From NCBI RefSeq assembly GCF_003990045.1, contig NZ_RZGZ01000002.1:186001-250000 (forward strand): a stretch of DNA of 64,000 nucleotides, in the 5' to 3' direction. Below, one piece after another: positions 8,940 through 18,967 of the stretch; the stretch's first letter is position 1, and each line of letters opens with the position of its first letter. The notes below the pieces were generated by a model. That model saw only the letters and a program-made list of their open reading frames with translations, made no database searches and was not told the DNA's origin. The translations under genes were made by a program, and so were the position numbers. This DNA is from Labedella endophytica (GTDB taxonomy: Bacteria; Actinomycetota; Actinomycetes; Actinomycetales; Microbacteriaceae).

Positions 8940-8987
8940 TCGCGGGAGGTCGACGCAGTTGAAGCGGGACGACGACGTGGGGTCAGG

Positions 8988-9911
8988 CTAGTCGGAACCC
9001 ACGACATCGAGGGCGTGACGGAGATCCGCCGGGTACGCCGAGGCGAACTCGACCGGTTCGCGGGTTCCCGGGTGCACGAACCCCAGACGGACGGCATGCA
9101 GCCACTGGCGCGTGAGACCGAGGCGCTGAGAGATCATCGGGTCGGCGCCGTAGAGCGGGTCGCCGACGCACGGGTGCCGTTGGGCCGCCATGTGCACGCG
9201 GATCTGATGGGTCCGCCCCGTCTCGAGATGGATCTCGAGCAGCGTCGCAGCGCGCCAGGCCTCGATCGTCTCGTAGTGCGTCACCGACGGCTTCCCACCG
9301 GCGGTCACCGCGAACTTCCAGTCGGACTTCGGGTGTCGTCCGATCGGCGCGTCGATCGTGCCGGCGAAGGGATCCGGGTGGCCCTGGACGAGGGCGTGGT
9401 AGACCTTCTCGACCTCGCGGTCGTGGAAGGCCCTCTTGAGTTTGGTGTAGGCGTGCTCCGACTTCGCGACGACCATGAGGCCGCTCGTTCCCACGTCGAG
9501 TCGGTGCACGACCCCGGCACGCTCGGCGGCCCCCGACGTGGAGATGCGGAAACCGGCCGCGGCGAGGGCACCGAGAACGGTCGGTCCGTTCCACCCGACG
9601 GACGGGTGCGCGGCCACGCCGGCCGGCTTGTCGACCACGACGATGTCGTCGTCGTCGTGCACGATTCCGAGGTCGTCGACCGCGATCGGCACGATGACCG
9701 CTTCTGCCCGCGGCTGCCATTCGACCTCGATCCAGGCACCGCCGGACAGACGATCGGACTTCGAGGCGGGGCGGCCGTCGACCGTCACTCCCCCGGCCTC
9801 GAGGATCTCGGCGGCGAAACTGCGCGAGAATCCGAGCATCTTCGCGAGGGCGGCATCGACCCGGGAGCCTTCGAGGCCGTCGGGGACGAAGAGAGAGCGT
9901 GACTCGGCCAC
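8988..9911 (-). CDS. RluA-family pseudouridine synthase (RluD-like)
   Basis: 307 residues from a GTG at 9911, one base after the lspA stop. An S4 RNA-binding domain spans about 14-65 ([24 protein letters not shown]). The catalytic domain has the HRLDVGTSG motif (136-144) with catalytic Asp139, plus [16 protein letters not shown] and [10 protein letters not shown], all RluA-class hallmarks. It should isomerise uridines in 23S rRNA. The exact target positions cannot be inferred. The lspA-rluD pairing is common in bacteria. The next gene in the operon is dnaE. Confidence 0.93.
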   Translation of the reverse strand: MAESRSLFVPDGLEGSRVDAALAKMLGFSRSFAAEILEAGGVTVDGRPASKSDRLSGGAWIEVEWQPRAEAVIVPIAVDDLGIVHDDDDIVVVDKPAGVAAHPSVGWNGPTVLGALAAAGFRISTSGAAERAGVVHRLDVGTSGLMVVAKSEHAYTKLKRAFHDREVEKVYHALVQGHPDPFAGTIDAPIGRHPKSDWKFAVTAGGKPSVTHYETIEAWRAATLLEIHLETGRTHQIRVHMAAQRHPCVGDPLYGADPMISQRLGLTRQWLHAVRLGFVHPGTREPVEFASAYPADLRHALDVVGSD

Positions 9912-9912
9912 G

Positions 9913-10602
9913 TCAGTCCGCCACGGTTCGATCGGCACGACTGTCGGGATCTGCGTGACGCGGGGATGTGCCGGAGGCGGTTCCCGTGTGCGGAGCGGGA
10001 TCCGCCACCGCGTCCGGATCGGCCGCACCGGTGGTGTCGTCGCCGGCTCGCTCGGAAACGACCGACGAGTCGTCGACGCCCTCGTCGCCCCGGCCTCGTG
10101 TGCCGTCGATTCCGACGCCGAGGATCGTGAGGAGGATGAAGATCCCCATGCTCACGACGATGCAGATGTCCGCGATGTTGTAGATCGCCGGCATCATCCA
10201 CGGTGTCGAGATGAAGTCGATGACGTGGCCGAGCCCGAAGGACGGTTCGCGGAAGAGACGATCGGTGAGGTTACCCAGCACCCCGCCGAGGAGCAGCCCG
10301 AACACGAGCGCCCACAACCGGGAGCGGATGCGTCGCGCCAGGACGATGATCGTCACGCTGACGGCGGCGGCGAGGATCGAGAAGATCCAGGTCGCTCCTT
10401 CGGCGAAGGAGAAAGCGGCCCCGGGGTTACGGACGAAGTACAGGACGAAGAAGTCGCCGAGGACGCGGATCCGTTCGCCCTCCGACATCGACGAGACGAC
10501 GAGGAATTTCGTGACCTGATCGACCACGAGAGCCGACACAGCCACGGCGATCAGGACGAGGAGCGTCCTGGCCGTGGCTGTGTCGGTCGATCGAGTGGTC
10601 AA
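9913..10602 (-). CDS. lspA: Lipoprotein signal peptidase (signal peptidase II)
   Basis: 229 residues. Four transmembrane segments carry the conserved DQVTK (28-32), [19 protein letters not shown] (Asp129) and NIAD (Asp145) motifs. The two aspartates form the catalytic dyad of this integral-membrane aspartic protease, which removes the signal peptides of diacylated prolipoproteins. The only start candidate after the divIVA stop is TTG at 10602, with a weak ribosome site, so the start is less certain. After the last membrane helix comes a hydrophilic tail of about 60 residues rich in Asp, Ala and Thr, seen in some actinobacterial homologues. Confidence 0.92.
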   Translation of the reverse strand: MTTRSTDTATARTLLVLIAVAVSALVVDQVTKFLVVSSMSEGERIRVLGDFFVLYFVRNPGAAFSFAEGATWIFSILAAAVSVTIIVLARRIRSRLWALVFGLLLGGVLGNLTDRLFREPSFGLGHVIDFISTPWMMPAIYNIADICIVVSMGIFILLTILGVGIDGTRGRGDEGVDDSSVVSERAGDDTTGAADPDAVADPAPHTGTASGTSPRHADPDSRADRTVAD

Positions 10603-10612
10603 GCGCTGAGCG

Positions 10613-11224
10613 TCAGTGGTTGTCGCCCACGGAGGCGGCGATGCCACCGGTGGACGCTGCGGTCCCGGTGTCGAGATCACGCAGGTGGCTCTCGATGTAG
10701 CTGCGGAGCTGCTGACGGTACTCGCGCTCGAAGACGCGGAGCTCGTCGATCTCCTTCTCGAGGACCGTGCGCTGCTCGTCGAGCTTCGCGAGCTCCTCGC
10801 GCTGCTTGGCCTCGGCCTCGGCGACGACACGGGCGGCGGTCGCGTTGCCCTCGGCGATGAGCTGATCGCGCTTCTCGGCGCCCTCGCGGACGTGCTCGTC
10901 GTGCAGACGACGGGCGAGGACGAGCAGGCTGTTGGAGCTCTCCGACTCGTCCTGGACGGGAGCGGCCTGGACCGGCACCGCCGGAACGGGCTCGGGCGTG
11001 GCGACGGGCTCGGGAGCAGGCGTCTCCTCCGCGGGAGCCGACGGGGCGGAACCTGCGTCGGAGGACGACAGGCGCTCCTGCAGGTCCTGGTTCTCCTGGA
11101 TCAGGCGGCGCAACTCGACGACGACCTCATCGAGGAAGTCGTCGACCTCGTCCTGGTCGTAGCCCTCGCGGAACTTGGTCTGCTGGAACTGCTTGTTGAC
11201 GACGTCTTCGGGCGTGAGCGCCAT
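10613..11224 (-). CDS. divIVA: Polar growth scaffold DivIVA/Wag31
   Basis: 203 residues. The N-terminal DivIVA domain (MALTPEDVVNKQF, then the membrane-binding crossed coiled coil YDQDEVDDFLDEVVVELRR) is followed by a Pro/Ala/Glu-rich linker (about 55-100) and a long C-terminal coiled coil (EKRDQLIAEGNATAARVVAEAE...). This is the actinobacterial Wag31 layout. It marks negatively curved poles and recruits cell-wall synthesis. In mycobacteria it is a target of PknA/PknB, so the PASTA kinase encoded at 30440 is a possible partner (inference). AAGGTGG precedes the ATG. A -10-like TACCGT lies at 11266-11271. Confidence 0.95.
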   Translation of the reverse strand: MALTPEDVVNKQFQQTKFREGYDQDEVDDFLDEVVVELRRLIQENQDLQERLSSSDAGSAPSAPAEETPAPEPVATPEPVPAVPVQAAPVQDESESSNSLLVLARRLHDEHVREGAEKRDQLIAEGNATAARVVAEAEAKQREELAKLDEQRTVLEKEIDELRVFEREYRQQLRSYIESHLRDLDTGTAASTGGIAASVGDNH

Positions 11225-11265
11225 GGCGTACCACCTTCACTTATTTCGATCGGAATGACCTTGCA

Positions 11266-11271
11266 ACGGTA
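11266..11271 (-). promoter_or_regulatory. Candidate -10 box of divIVA
   Basis: On the minus strand TACCGT matches TANNNT and lies about 42 nt upstream of the divIVA ATG, leaving room for the AAGGTGG ribosome site. No good -35 was found. It would allow divIVA to be transcribed apart from the upstream dcw genes. Confidence 0.35.
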
Positions 11272-11349
11272 GCAAACCCTGAGGGCCGGCGACGCCGCGT
11301 CGGAGTCGCGGTGGCGCGACCCGGTCAAGAATACAGCGGGAGGAGTGGG

Positions 11350-11649
11350 TCAGCGGATGAAACCGACGAGAATCATGGCCACGAGGACGCACAGCATCGT
11401 CAGGGTCCAACCGAAGTCCAGGGCGGCACGACCCACCCGGACCGGCGGAAGCACGCGCCGGAAGAACTTGATGGGCGGGTCGGTCACCGAGTAGACGAAC
11501 TCGGCTGCGACCAGTCCGATGCCGGACGGCCGCCACGCTCGGTTGAACGTCTGCACGAGATCGAGGATGAACCGAGCCCACATGGCGAGCAGATAGATCA
11601 GCAACGCCGCGTAGAGGAGGTTCCCGATGACGGAGAAGATCGAGCCCAC
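11350..11649 (-). CDS. YggT family membrane protein
   Basis: 99 residues with two hydrophobic segments (about 7-27 and 75-97) flanking a loop. The loop contains RPSGIGLVAAEFVYSVTDPPIKFFRRVLPPVR, matching the YggT signature (TDPxxxxxRRxxPP). The gene lies 5 nt after sepF and before divIVA, the usual place in Gram-positive dcw tails (YlmG). YlmG/YggT proteins are implicated in septum placement or osmotic tolerance, without a defined biochemical activity. Confidence 0.92.
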   Translation of the reverse strand: MGSIFSVIGNLLYAALLIYLLAMWARFILDLVQTFNRAWRPSGIGLVAAEFVYSVTDPPIKFFRRVLPPVRVGRAALDFGWTLTMLCVLVAMILVGFIR

Positions 11650-11654
11650 CCCGC

Positions 11655-12137
11655 CTAGCGCTGAGCGAAGAAGGTGGCCTCGGTCTCGACGACCTGAGCG
11701 TCCTGCTCTCCGGAGATGGAGACGTGCGACGGCGACAGCAGGAAGACCTTGTTGGTCACGCGCTCGATCTTGCCGTAGAGGCCCTGCGACAGACCGCTTG
11801 CGAAGTCGATGAGACGGCGCGCGTCGGCATCGCTCATCTGCGAGAGGTTGATGATGACGGGAACACCGTCACGGAACGACTCGGCGATGACCTGGGCGTC
11901 CTTGTACTGCTTGGGGTGGACCGTGAGGATCTCGTTGAGCTCCGTGGGCGCCGGCTGCCGCACAGGCGCCGGGGCCTTGCGCAGCGGGGTCACGGGCGCG
12001 GGCTTCGCCTCGGGCGCCTGGTGCTGCTGGCGGGGGGTCTCGTTCGCGGGCTTCTGCTCGGCGGCGGGCTCGTCGTAGTCGAGCTCCTCGTCGGCGAGTC
12101 CGAGATAGACCATGGTCTTCTTCAGCGGGTTGGACAT
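11655..12137 (-). CDS. sepF: Cell division protein SepF
   Basis: 160 residues. The N-terminal amphipathic membrane-binding helix ([14 protein letters not shown]) is followed by a Pro/Ala/Gln-rich linker and the SepF fold from about 65 ([44 protein letters not shown]). SepF anchors FtsZ to the membrane by binding its C-terminal tail. GGAGGTACTG precedes the ATG. The position directly after ftsZ and the PLPBP gene is conserved in actinobacteria, which lack FtsA. Confidence 0.96.
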   Translation of the reverse strand: MSNPLKKTMVYLGLADEELDYDEPAAEQKPANETPRQQHQAPEAKPAPVTPLRKAPAPVRQPAPTELNEILTVHPKQYKDAQVIAESFRDGVPVIINLSQMSDADARRLIDFASGLSQGLYGKIERVTNKVFLLSPSHVSISGEQDAQVVETEATFFAQR

Positions 12138-12173
12138 CAGTACCTCCGTCGTGCGGTTGCTTCCTCTTCGAGG

Positions 12174-12848
12174 TTAGGGTGTCGCCGGACGTTTGCCCGT
12201 GATTGCGGTTCCGATTCGCAGGTGTGTCGCGCCCTCGAGGATCGCGTCCTCGAAGTCGTCGCTCATACCGGCCGAGATCGCGGTGGCGAGCGGGTCGATG
12301 GCGCGGATGCGATCCGAGACGGACCGGAGGCGGGCGAACGCCGGACGCGGCTCCGCCCCGAGGGGCGCGACCGCCATGACCCCGGCGAGAGACAGCCCAT
12401 CGCTCGCGACGATGCGTTCGGCCAGTCGCTCGACGTCGGCGATGGGGGCACCACCCCGATGGTCGTCGTCGCTCAGCGCCACCTGCACGAAGCAGCTCAC
12501 GGGGCGGTCGGCCCCCGCGAGAGCGTCGATCACGGAGTCGCGATCGACCGAGTGGATGACGCCGGCGAACCGGGCGACGCGACGCGCTTTCTTCGACTGG
12601 AGCTGACCGACGAAATGCCACGTGAGGTCGTCGAGCCCGACGAGTTCGGCGGCCTTCGCCTCTGCCTCCTGCTGGCGGTTCTCCCCCACGTCTCGGATCC
12701 CCGCCTCGTAGAGCTGCGACACGAGCGCGGCCGGATGGAACTTGGTCACGGCGATCGTCGTGATCCCGAGCGGATCCCGCCCCGCGCGAACGGCCGCCCG
12801 GGAGATGGACTCCCGGACGGCCGCGACGCGTTCTTCGAGCTCCGACAT
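12174..12848 (-). CDS. YggS/PLPBP family pyridoxal phosphate homeostasis protein
   Basis: 224 residues. AVTKFHP (Lys36, the PLP Schiff-base lysine), NRQQEAEAKA, WHFVGQLQSKKAR, the serine/glycine phosphate-binding GMSDDFEDAI and the closing THLRIGTAITG are family hallmarks. It lacks a catalytic domain partner and is thought to bind and buffer PLP. It starts 3 nt after the ftsZ stop, so the two are coupled. The ftsZ-PLPBP-sepF order is typical of Gram-positive bacteria. Confidence 0.94.
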   Translation of the reverse strand: MSELEERVAAVRESISRAAVRAGRDPLGITTIAVTKFHPAALVSQLYEAGIRDVGENRQQEAEAKAAELVGLDDLTWHFVGQLQSKKARRVARFAGVIHSVDRDSVIDALAGADRPVSCFVQVALSDDDHRGGAPIADVERLAERIVASDGLSLAGVMAVAPLGAEPRPAFARLRSVSDRIRAIDPLATAISAGMSDDFEDAILEGATHLRIGTAITGKRPATP

Positions 12849-12851
12849 CTC

Positions 12852-14036
12852 CTACTTCAGGAAATCGGGGATGTCGAGCTCGTCCTCGTCGGAGAAGCCG
12901 GCGTCGTGCGCGGGCGTCGTCGCATGGACGCGAGCGTCCGAGCTCTTCCATGCGGGCTCGGCCGGCTTCTCGGGCGCCTGCGCGACGGGGACCGGCGGCG
13001 CCGGGGGCACCTCCGGCTCGGCCGCGGTCATGACGCCACCGGTCGTGACGATACCCGCCGCAGCGCCGTCGAGCGCCCGCGTCGGGGGCTCGCCGCCGTC
13101 GAACCCGGCAGCGATGACGGTGACCCGCACCTCGTCGCCGAGGGTGTCGTCGATGACGGCACCGAAGATGATGTTCGCCTCGGGGTGGACGGCCTCCTGC
13201 ACGAGGCGAGCGGCGTCGTTGATCTCGAAGATACCGAGGTTCGAGCCGCCCTGGATGGACAGCAGGACACCGTGAGCACCCTCGATGCTGGCCTCGAGGA
13301 GGGGGGAGGCCACGGCGAGCTCCGCGGCCTTGATGGCGCGGTCGGCTCCCCGAGAGGAACCGATCCCCATGAGGGCCGATCCGGCACCCTGCATGACGGA
13401 CTTGACGTCCGCGAAGTCGAGGTTGATGAGACCGGGGGTCGTGATGAGGTCCGTGATTCCCTGCACACCTGCGAGGAGCACCTGGTCGGCCGTGGCGAAT
13501 GCCTCGAGCATGCTGATACCGCGGTCGCTGATCTCGAGGAGGCGATCGTTCGGTACCACGATGAGGGTGTCGACCTCTTCCTTCAGCTTGGCGACGCCGG
13601 CCTCGGCCTGGCCCTGACGACGGCGGCCCTCGAAGCCGAACGGCTTCGTGACGACACCGATGGTGAGGGCGCCGATCGACTTGGCGATCCGCGCGACCAC
13701 GGGGGCTCCACCCGTTCCGGTGCCACCGCCCTCGCCGGCTGTGACGAAGACCATGTCGGCGCCCGCGAGCGCCTCCTCGATCTCCTCGGCATGGTCCTCG
13801 GCTGCGCGACGGCCCACCTCCGGATCGGCACCCGCTCCGAGACCTCTCGTGAGGTCTCGGCCGACGTCGAGCTTGACGTCGGCATCGCTCATGAGCAACG
13901 CCTGGGCGTCGGTATTGATCGCGATGAATTCGACTCCGCGGAGTCCGATCTCGATCATGCGGTTGACGGCGTTGACGCCGCCGCCGCCGATACCGACGAC
14001 CTTGATCACTGCAAGGTAGTTCTGGTTTGTCGTCAC
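12852..14036 (-). CDS. ftsZ: Cell division GTPase FtsZ
   Basis: 394 residues from a GTG at 14036 preceded by [16 protein letters not shown] (16-26), the tubulin signature [10 protein letters not shown] (103-112) and the catalytic T7 loop (NLDFADVK) are intact. After residue 310 comes a Pro/Ala-rich linker, and the C-terminal tail [10 protein letters not shown] is the conserved peptide bound by SepF and FtsW. It polymerises into the septal ring. The 165-nt gap to ftsQ is AT-rich and likely carries a dedicated promoter. Confidence 0.97.
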   Translation of the reverse strand: MTTNQNYLAVIKVVGIGGGGVNAVNRMIEIGLRGVEFIAINTDAQALLMSDADVKLDVGRDLTRGLGAGADPEVGRRAAEDHAEEIEEALAGADMVFVTAGEGGGTGTGGAPVVARIAKSIGALTIGVVTKPFGFEGRRRQGQAEAGVAKLKEEVDTLIVVPNDRLLEISDRGISMLEAFATADQVLLAGVQGITDLITTPGLINLDFADVKSVMQGAGSALMGIGSSRGADRAIKAAELAVASPLLEASIEGAHGVLLSIQGGSNLGIFEINDAARLVQEAVHPEANIIFGAVIDDTLGDEVRVTVIAAGFDGGEPPTRALDGAAAGIVTTGGVMTAAEPEVPPAPPVPVAQAPEKPAEPAWKSSDARVHATTPAHDAGFSDEDELDIPDFLK

Positions 14037-14059
14037 GTCAGCCTCCGGTGAGAACTTTC

Positions 14060-14070
14060 AACCTCAGGTT
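14060..14070 (-). promoter_or_regulatory. Palindrome in the ftsQ-ftsZ spacer, candidate ftsZ control element
   Basis: AACCTCAGGTT is a 5-1-5 inverted repeat 24 nt upstream of the ftsZ GTG. The spacer around it (14060-14115) is much richer in A and T than its surroundings, and the minus strand contains -10-like CATACT and CATAAC. In other actinobacteria ftsZ has its own promoters in this spacer. Here the exact promoter cannot be fixed by eye. Confidence 0.3.
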
Positions 14071-14201
14071 TAGGTTTAAAGTTATGCTCAGTATGCATTT
14101 CCTGATTCAGACGTTAGGGCCGCACGGCACGCGAACACGCCGTCTGGACAGCGTGTCGCGAGATGCGCCCTCGGATTGGCCTCCGTCGAGACCCGACGGA
14201 G

Positions 14202-15221
14202 TCAGCGTGGGTCGATGACGGCCGATTCGGGACTCGACACGTCGTATCGCTGCACCGAGTCGGGCGGGTAGTTCGCCATCAGTCCTTCGAGCACGACCGC
14301 CTTCCTCGCGGAGTCCTCGCCGCTCCCCCACGTCACGACCGCACCGTTGCCCGCGAGGGTGAGCGTGACGTCGTCGACGGTCGTGGCGCTCACCTCGTCG
14401 ACGGTCGACAACAGATCATCGGGGAGGGACCGCAGGACGGACGCGGCCGCCGTGAACCCCGAGGAGGCCGAGTCACCCTCGAAGACCATGAGCGGATAGC
14501 CGGTCGGTCTCTCCGGCGTCGTGGACAGCACCACGCCGGCGACGTCCACGAGGTCGAAGGCATCGCCCGACGCGATCACCCCGACCGGCCGTCGCTCGAC
14601 GATCCGGATGACGAGGGTGTCGGGCGGGCGTGACTCCACCGAGTAGCTCTGCACGAGCGGATACTTCACGAGCGCCGCCTTGATCGCGCTCTGATCGACG
14701 AGCGGGAGCGGGGTGCCGCGCTGACTGTCGAGGTCGCGCACGATGAGGTCGGAACTCACCAGTCGGGCACCCTCCACCTGGATGTCGCGAACGGCCATGA
14801 GCGGCGTGTAGGCCAGGCCGACGCACGTGGCCGCGAGGAGCAGCACTCCCCCGATGGCGGACGCCCAGATGATCCGACGACGACGCGTGGTGGCCGTGAA
14901 ACGACGGACCTCCTCGCGCTCGCGTCGACGGCGCGCGCGTGCCGCCTTCCACGGGCTCGACGTCGCTCCCGTGGTCCGGGCCGTGTCGTCACCGGATTCG
15001 CCATCGCGGGTGTCTGTCGCCGAGTTCCCGCCCTGCTGCAGCGGGATCGGAGCCGTGAACGTCTCCTCGGCATCGCCCCCTCCGGATCGGAACCGGCCGA
15101 GCAGGCGTCGCGCGCCGTGGCGCTCGTCCGAGTCGGACGTGCCTCTCGCGTCCTCCGGCTCGTCCCGAACCGGAGGACGCGTCGCGGCCGTCGGTCTCGG
15201 GATGCCGGAGGGCCGCTTCAC
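14202..15221 (-). CDS. ftsQ: Cell division protein FtsQ/DivIB
   Basis: 339 residues. The GTG at 15221 overlaps the murC stop as GTGA. A long cytoplasmic N-terminus (about 115 residues, Arg/Pro/Asp-rich) precedes one transmembrane helix (117-138). The POTRA domain ([17 protein letters not shown]... about 143-212) and the beta domain ([29 protein letters not shown]) follow. It links FtsI/FtsW to the division ring through FtsL/FtsB. The extended basic N-terminus is usual in actinobacteria. Confidence 0.94.
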   Translation of the reverse strand: MKRPSGIPRPTAATRPPVRDEPEDARGTSDSDERHGARRLLGRFRSGGGDAEETFTAPIPLQQGGNSATDTRDGESGDDTARTTGATSSPWKAARARRRREREEVRRFTATTRRRRIIWASAIGGVLLLAATCVGLAYTPLMAVRDIQVEGARLVSSDLIVRDLDSQRGTPLPLVDQSAIKAALVKYPLVQSYSVESRPPDTLVIRIVERRPVGVIASGDAFDLVDVAGVVLSTTPERPTGYPLMVFEGDSASSGFTAAASVLRSLPDDLLSTVDEVSATTVDDVTLTLAGNGAVVTWGSGEDSARKAVVLEGLMANYPPDSVQRYDVSSPESAVIDPR

Positions 15222-16627
15222 CGGGAGGTCTCCGGGCGGACCCTCTCGAGGGACTCGAGCAGCTGCGGGACGATGCGGTAGACGTCGCCGCATCCGAGCG
15301 TCACGACGTAGTCGCCCGGTCGGGCGATCTCCGCCACGCGATCCGCAGCGGCCTGCCAGTCGGCGATGAAGTCGACGTGGCTCTCGTCACCGAACTTCTC
15401 CGAGACGAGCGCTCCGGTGACCCCCGGCTCCGGGTCTTCGCGTGCGCCGTACACGTCGAGCACGATCGTGTGGTCGGCGCGCGATTCGAGCACGTCCGCG
15501 AACTCACGGGCGAACAGTCGCGTGCGGCTGTAGAGATGCGGCTGGTGTACGGCGATGATGCGCCCGTCCCCCACGACCGTCCGAGCGGCGGACAGCGCCG
15601 CGTCGACCTCGGTGGGGTGGTGCGCATAGTCGTCGAAGACGCTCACGCCGTCGACGGTGCCGTGCAGCTCGAACCGTCGCTTCGTGCCGCCGAAGCCGGC
15701 GATGGCGTCGAGGACCGCCTGCGGTTCGAATCCGAGACCGGTCAGGACGGCGAAGGCGCCGGCTGCATTGATGGCGTTGTGGCGTCCGGGCACGGCGAGG
15801 GTTCCGCTGTAGCTCGAACCTCCGGCGTCGATCGTGAACCGGACGGGACCGTCGGTGACGATGTCGCGCACACGCACCTCCGCGTCCTCCGCGACACCGA
15901 AGGTCACCACGCGCGCGTGCGTCAGGCGCTCGGTCACCGCGACGGCACCCGGGTCGTCCGACGAGATGGCGACGAATTCGGTCGACGCGTCGGCGAAGTC
16001 GACGAAGGCCTGCTGGAAGGCCTCGAGCGATCCGTAGTGGTCGAGGTGGTCGGGGTCGACGTTCGTCACGAGGGCCACGGCCGTGTCGTAGAGAAGGAAG
16101 GACCCGTCCGATTCGTCGGCCTCGACCACGAAGAGCTCACCCGAGCCCCACGCCGAGCTCGTTCCGAGAGTCTCGATCACTCCGCCGTTGACGAAACTCG
16201 GGTCGGCGTCGAGGGCGAGCAGCGCCGTGACGATCATGCCCGTGGAGGTCGTCTTGCCGTGGGCGCCGGCGACCGAGACGAGCCGACGCGAGCGCGTCAG
16301 CCAGGCGAGCGCCTGAGACCGGTGCAGCACGGGGATCCCGCGCTCGCGGGCGAGCAGGTACTCGGGATTGTCCGGCCACAGCGCACCGGTGACGACGAGG
16401 GTGTCCGCGTCGCCCACATTGGCGGCGGCGTGACCGATCGTCACGATCGCTCCCATCGCCCGGAGGGCCTCCGTCGCCGCCGACTCGCGCGAGTCGGAGC
16501 CCGACACGGTCGCGCCGGACTCGATGAAGAGCTTCGCGATGCCGCTCATCCCGGACCCGCCGATCCCCACGAAGTGCACGGATCCGAGGTCCTCGGGGAT
16601 CTCGAGCGAGAAGTCTGGCTTGATCAC
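15218..16627 (-). CDS. murC: UDP-N-acetylmuramate--L-alanine ligase
   Basis: 469 residues. The N-terminal UDP-binding motif [14 protein letters not shown] (18-31), ATP loop GAHGKTT (121-127), the central DESDGSFL segment and [10 protein letters not shown] in the C-terminal domain are the Mur ligase and MurC landmarks. It adds the first residue of the stem peptide to UDP-MurNAc. The DYAHHPTE motif separates it from MurD and MurF. It lies 31 nt after murG and overlaps ftsQ by 4 nt. Confidence 0.97.
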   Translation of the reverse strand: MIKPDFSLEIPEDLGSVHFVGIGGSGMSGIAKLFIESGATVSGSDSRESAATEALRAMGAIVTIGHAAANVGDADTLVVTGALWPDNPEYLLARERGIPVLHRSQALAWLTRSRRLVSVAGAHGKTTSTGMIVTALLALDADPSFVNGGVIETLGTSSAWGSGELFVVEADESDGSFLLYDTAVALVTNVDPDHLDHYGSLEAFQQAFVDFADASTEFVAISSDDPGAVAVTERLTHARVVTFGVAEDAEVRVRDIVTDGPVRFTIDAGGSSYSGTLAVPGRHNAINAAGAFAVLTGLGFEPQAVLDAIAGFGGTKRRFELHGTVDGVSVFDDYAHHPTEVDAALSAARTVVGDGRIIAVHQPHLYSRTRLFAREFADVLESRADHTIVLDVYGAREDPEPGVTGALVSEKFGDESHVDFIADWQAAADRVAEIARPGDYVVTLGCGDVYRIVPQLLESLERVRPETSR

Positions 16628-16658
16628 GACGTTCTTCTTTCTGGTTCGGGAGACGGTG

Positions 16659-17750
16659 TCAGCGACGACGGCCGCGGACGGCCCTCGACGCCTCGTCGAT
16701 GAGCTCGAGCATGCGGACGTTCCCGTCGAGGGTGCCCGCGTGGCGGGACTGCACGGCCATGTCGTGGACGCGGACCTCGTCGCCGAGCAGCGGGAGCAGC
16801 ACAGAGCTTACCCACGCCGGCTGGAAGTCGGCGTCGGCGACGAGCACCGCTCCGCCCGCGTGCACCGAGTCGCTCGCGTTGTACCGCTGCTCCCCGTTGC
16901 CGACGGGGTAGGGGACGTAGACGGCGGGAATGCCGAGCGCGCTCAGCTCGCTCACCGTCGCGGCCCCGGCGCGCGACACCGCGAAGTCGGCGACCGCGAG
17001 GGCCAGATCCATCCGGTCGCAGTAGTCGACGACGTGGTAGTGGTCGTGCCCCGGGTCCGTGAACTCGCTCGAACGTCCGACGATGTGCACGATCTGCCAT
17101 CCGGCTTCCACCACGGACGGCGCGGACTCGGCGATCGTCGTGTTGAGCCGGCGCGCGCCGAGCGATCCCCCTGTGACGAGCAGGGTCTTGCGCTCCGGAT
17201 CGAGGCCGAAGAACTCCCTGCCCTCGCGCCGGGCGGCATCGCGGTCGATCGTCTCGATCTCACGGCGCAGCGGCATCCCGACGAACCGCGAGTGCCGCAG
17301 GCGCGTTCCGTGGAAGGCGACCCCGACGTACCGGGTGTAGAGCACGCCCAGGCGGTTCGCGAGCCCCGGACGGGCGTTCGCCTCGTGGATGATGAGCGGC
17401 ACGCGTGCCCGGCGGGCGGCGACGTACGCCGGGGCCGATGCGTAGCCGCCGAAGCCGACCACGACATCGACCCCCCGGCGGGTCATGATCTCGGTCGTCG
17501 TCGCGACGGCCTTGCGGAAACGGCCGCCGAAGCCGAAGCTCGCTCCGTTGAGCCGGCGAGGGAACGGCAGCTTCGGGATCGTCTCGAGCTCGTAGCCCCG
17601 CGCCGGGACGAGTCGTGCCTCGAGTCCCTCGGCGGTGCCGAGCACGATGACGGTCGCGTCGGGGTCGCGGGCGGTGAGCGCGTCGGCGACCGCGAGCAGC
17701 GGATTGACGTGGCCGGCGGTACCGCCACCGGCGAAGAGATAGGTGGTCAT
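16659..17750 (-). CDS. murG: Lipid II-forming GlcNAc transferase
   Basis: 363 residues from the ATG at 17750, overlapping the ftsW stop (ATGA). The [10 protein letters not shown] loop (8-17), [26 protein letters not shown] and the C-terminal GGSLGAR and [13 protein letters not shown] motifs are diagnostic. The usual GDG..Q is GNGEQ here. It attaches GlcNAc to lipid I at the inner membrane face. Confidence 0.96.
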   Translation of the reverse strand: MTTYLFAGGGTAGHVNPLLAVADALTARDPDATVIVLGTAEGLEARLVPARGYELETIPKLPFPRRLNGASFGFGGRFRKAVATTTEIMTRRGVDVVVGFGGYASAPAYVAARRARVPLIIHEANARPGLANRLGVLYTRYVGVAFHGTRLRHSRFVGMPLRREIETIDRDAARREGREFFGLDPERKTLLVTGGSLGARRLNTTIAESAPSVVEAGWQIVHIVGRSSEFTDPGHDHYHVVDYCDRMDLALAVADFAVSRAGAATVSELSALGIPAVYVPYPVGNGEQRYNASDSVHAGGAVLVADADFQPAWVSSVLLPLLGDEVRVHDMAVQSRHAGTLDGNVRMLELIDEASRAVRGRRR

Positions 17751-18967
17751 CGGAGTGTTCCTCTTCCTTGCAGGACGAGCGACGCCTGCCGAGCCTCGTG
17801 GCGGGCGAACGACAGGACGATACCCACCGCCATGAGGGATGTGATGAGCGCCGTGCCACCGGCGGAGATGAAGGGCAGGGGGACGCCGAGCACCGGGAAG
17901 ACCCGGAGGACGACGCCGATGTTGACGAACGCCTGTCCGATGAGCCACATGAGTACGGCCCCCGTGGCCGTGCGGATGAACGGGTCGGACGACGAACGGA
18001 TGACGCGCAGGAGGGCGACGGCGAGGAGGACGAACATCAGCAGGAGCACGACGGCCCCGACGAGACCGAGCTCCTCCCCCACGATCGCGAAGATGTAGTC
18101 GTTCGACGCAGCGGGCAGCCAATCCCACTTCTCGACCGAGTTGCCCAGACCGACCCCGAAGAAGCCGCCGTTCGCGAGAGCCCAGGTGCCGTGGAGCGGC
18201 TGCCAACAGACTCCCTCGTAGTCGGCGCACGTGGCGTCCGTGAAACTCATGAGCCGACGCATCCGGTTGGGGCTCGTTGCAACCGCGGCGGCGGCCCCGA
18301 CACCGGAGACGAGCATGAGCGGTATCAGGATCCGCCAACGAACGCCGGCGAAGTAGAGCGCCGCGAAGACGATCGACGCCAGGATCAAGACCGTTCCGAG
18401 GTCCCTTCCGAGGAACACGAGACCGATTGCAAGCCCGCCGATCGGGACGACCGGGATGAGGGCATGCTTCCAGCTCGTGAGGAGTTCCCTCTTCCGGGCG
18501 AGGACGAACGCAAGCCAGACGACGAGGGCGAGCTTGACGAATTCGGATGGTTGTCCGTTGATCGGACCGATCCGGATCCAGTTCCGGTTTCCGTAGACAT
18601 CGTCGCCGAGCGGTGTGAAGACGAGCGCCTGAAGCGCGATGGCGAGGAAGATCGCCGGCCAGGCCATCCTCTTCCAGAACGTGAGCGGCATGCGCGACAT
18701 CACGAGCATGAGCGGGACACCGAGGACGGCGTACGTCGCTTGCTTCCAGAAGCCGCCGAAGAAGCCGTTGTTGTCGATCCACGACTCGATCGTCGACGAC
18801 GACAACACCATGACGAGGCCGAAGGCGACCAGGAAGAGCGTCGTACCGAGCAGCAGCAGGTAGTTCGACGAGTCGGCGAGAGCGAGCTTGCCGAGCGAGA
18901 TCCGAGCCGACGCCGGCCGGTCGTCGGACTCAGTCCGAGCCCGGCCGGGATGGGGTGGGGCGCTCAT
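17747..18967 (-). CDS. ftsW: Septal peptidoglycan glycosyltransferase FtsW (SEDS)
   Basis: 406 residues, about ten transmembrane segments. QPSEFVKLALV, GRDLGTVLIL and the loop NDYIFAIVGEELGLVG are SEDS hallmarks. The extracellular insert with two cysteines (CADYEGVCWQPLHG) is typical of actinobacterial FtsW. A GGAGGAG site precedes the ATG even though the start lies 38 nt inside the murD reading frame, so the overlap is real. It polymerises lipid II together with FtsI at the septum. Confidence 0.95.
   Translation of the reverse strand: MSAPPHPGRARTESDDRPASARISLGKLALADSSNYLLLLGTTLFLVAFGLVMVLSSSTIESWIDNNGFFGGFWKQATYAVLGVPLMLVMSRMPLTFWKRMAWPAIFLAIALQALVFTPLGDDVYGNRNWIRIGPINGQPSEFVKLALVVWLAFVLARKRELLTSWKHALIPVVPIGGLAIGLVFLGRDLGTVLILASIVFAALYFAGVRWRILIPLMLVSGVGAAAAVATSPNRMRRLMSFTDATCADYEGVCWQPLHGTWALANGGFFGVGLGNSVEKWDWLPAASNDYIFAIVGEELGLVGAVVLLLMFVLLAVALLRVIRSSSDPFIRTATGAVLMWLIGQAFVNIGVVLRVFPVLGVPLPFISAGGTALITSLMAVGIVLSFARHEARQASLVLQGRGTLR

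Noticed and set aside
5792-8962. A 1056-codon open frame opposite dnaE
   Set aside because: It is the antisense shadow of dnaE in GC-rich DNA. It has no domain, no ribosome site and an Arg/Asp/Val-rich composition.
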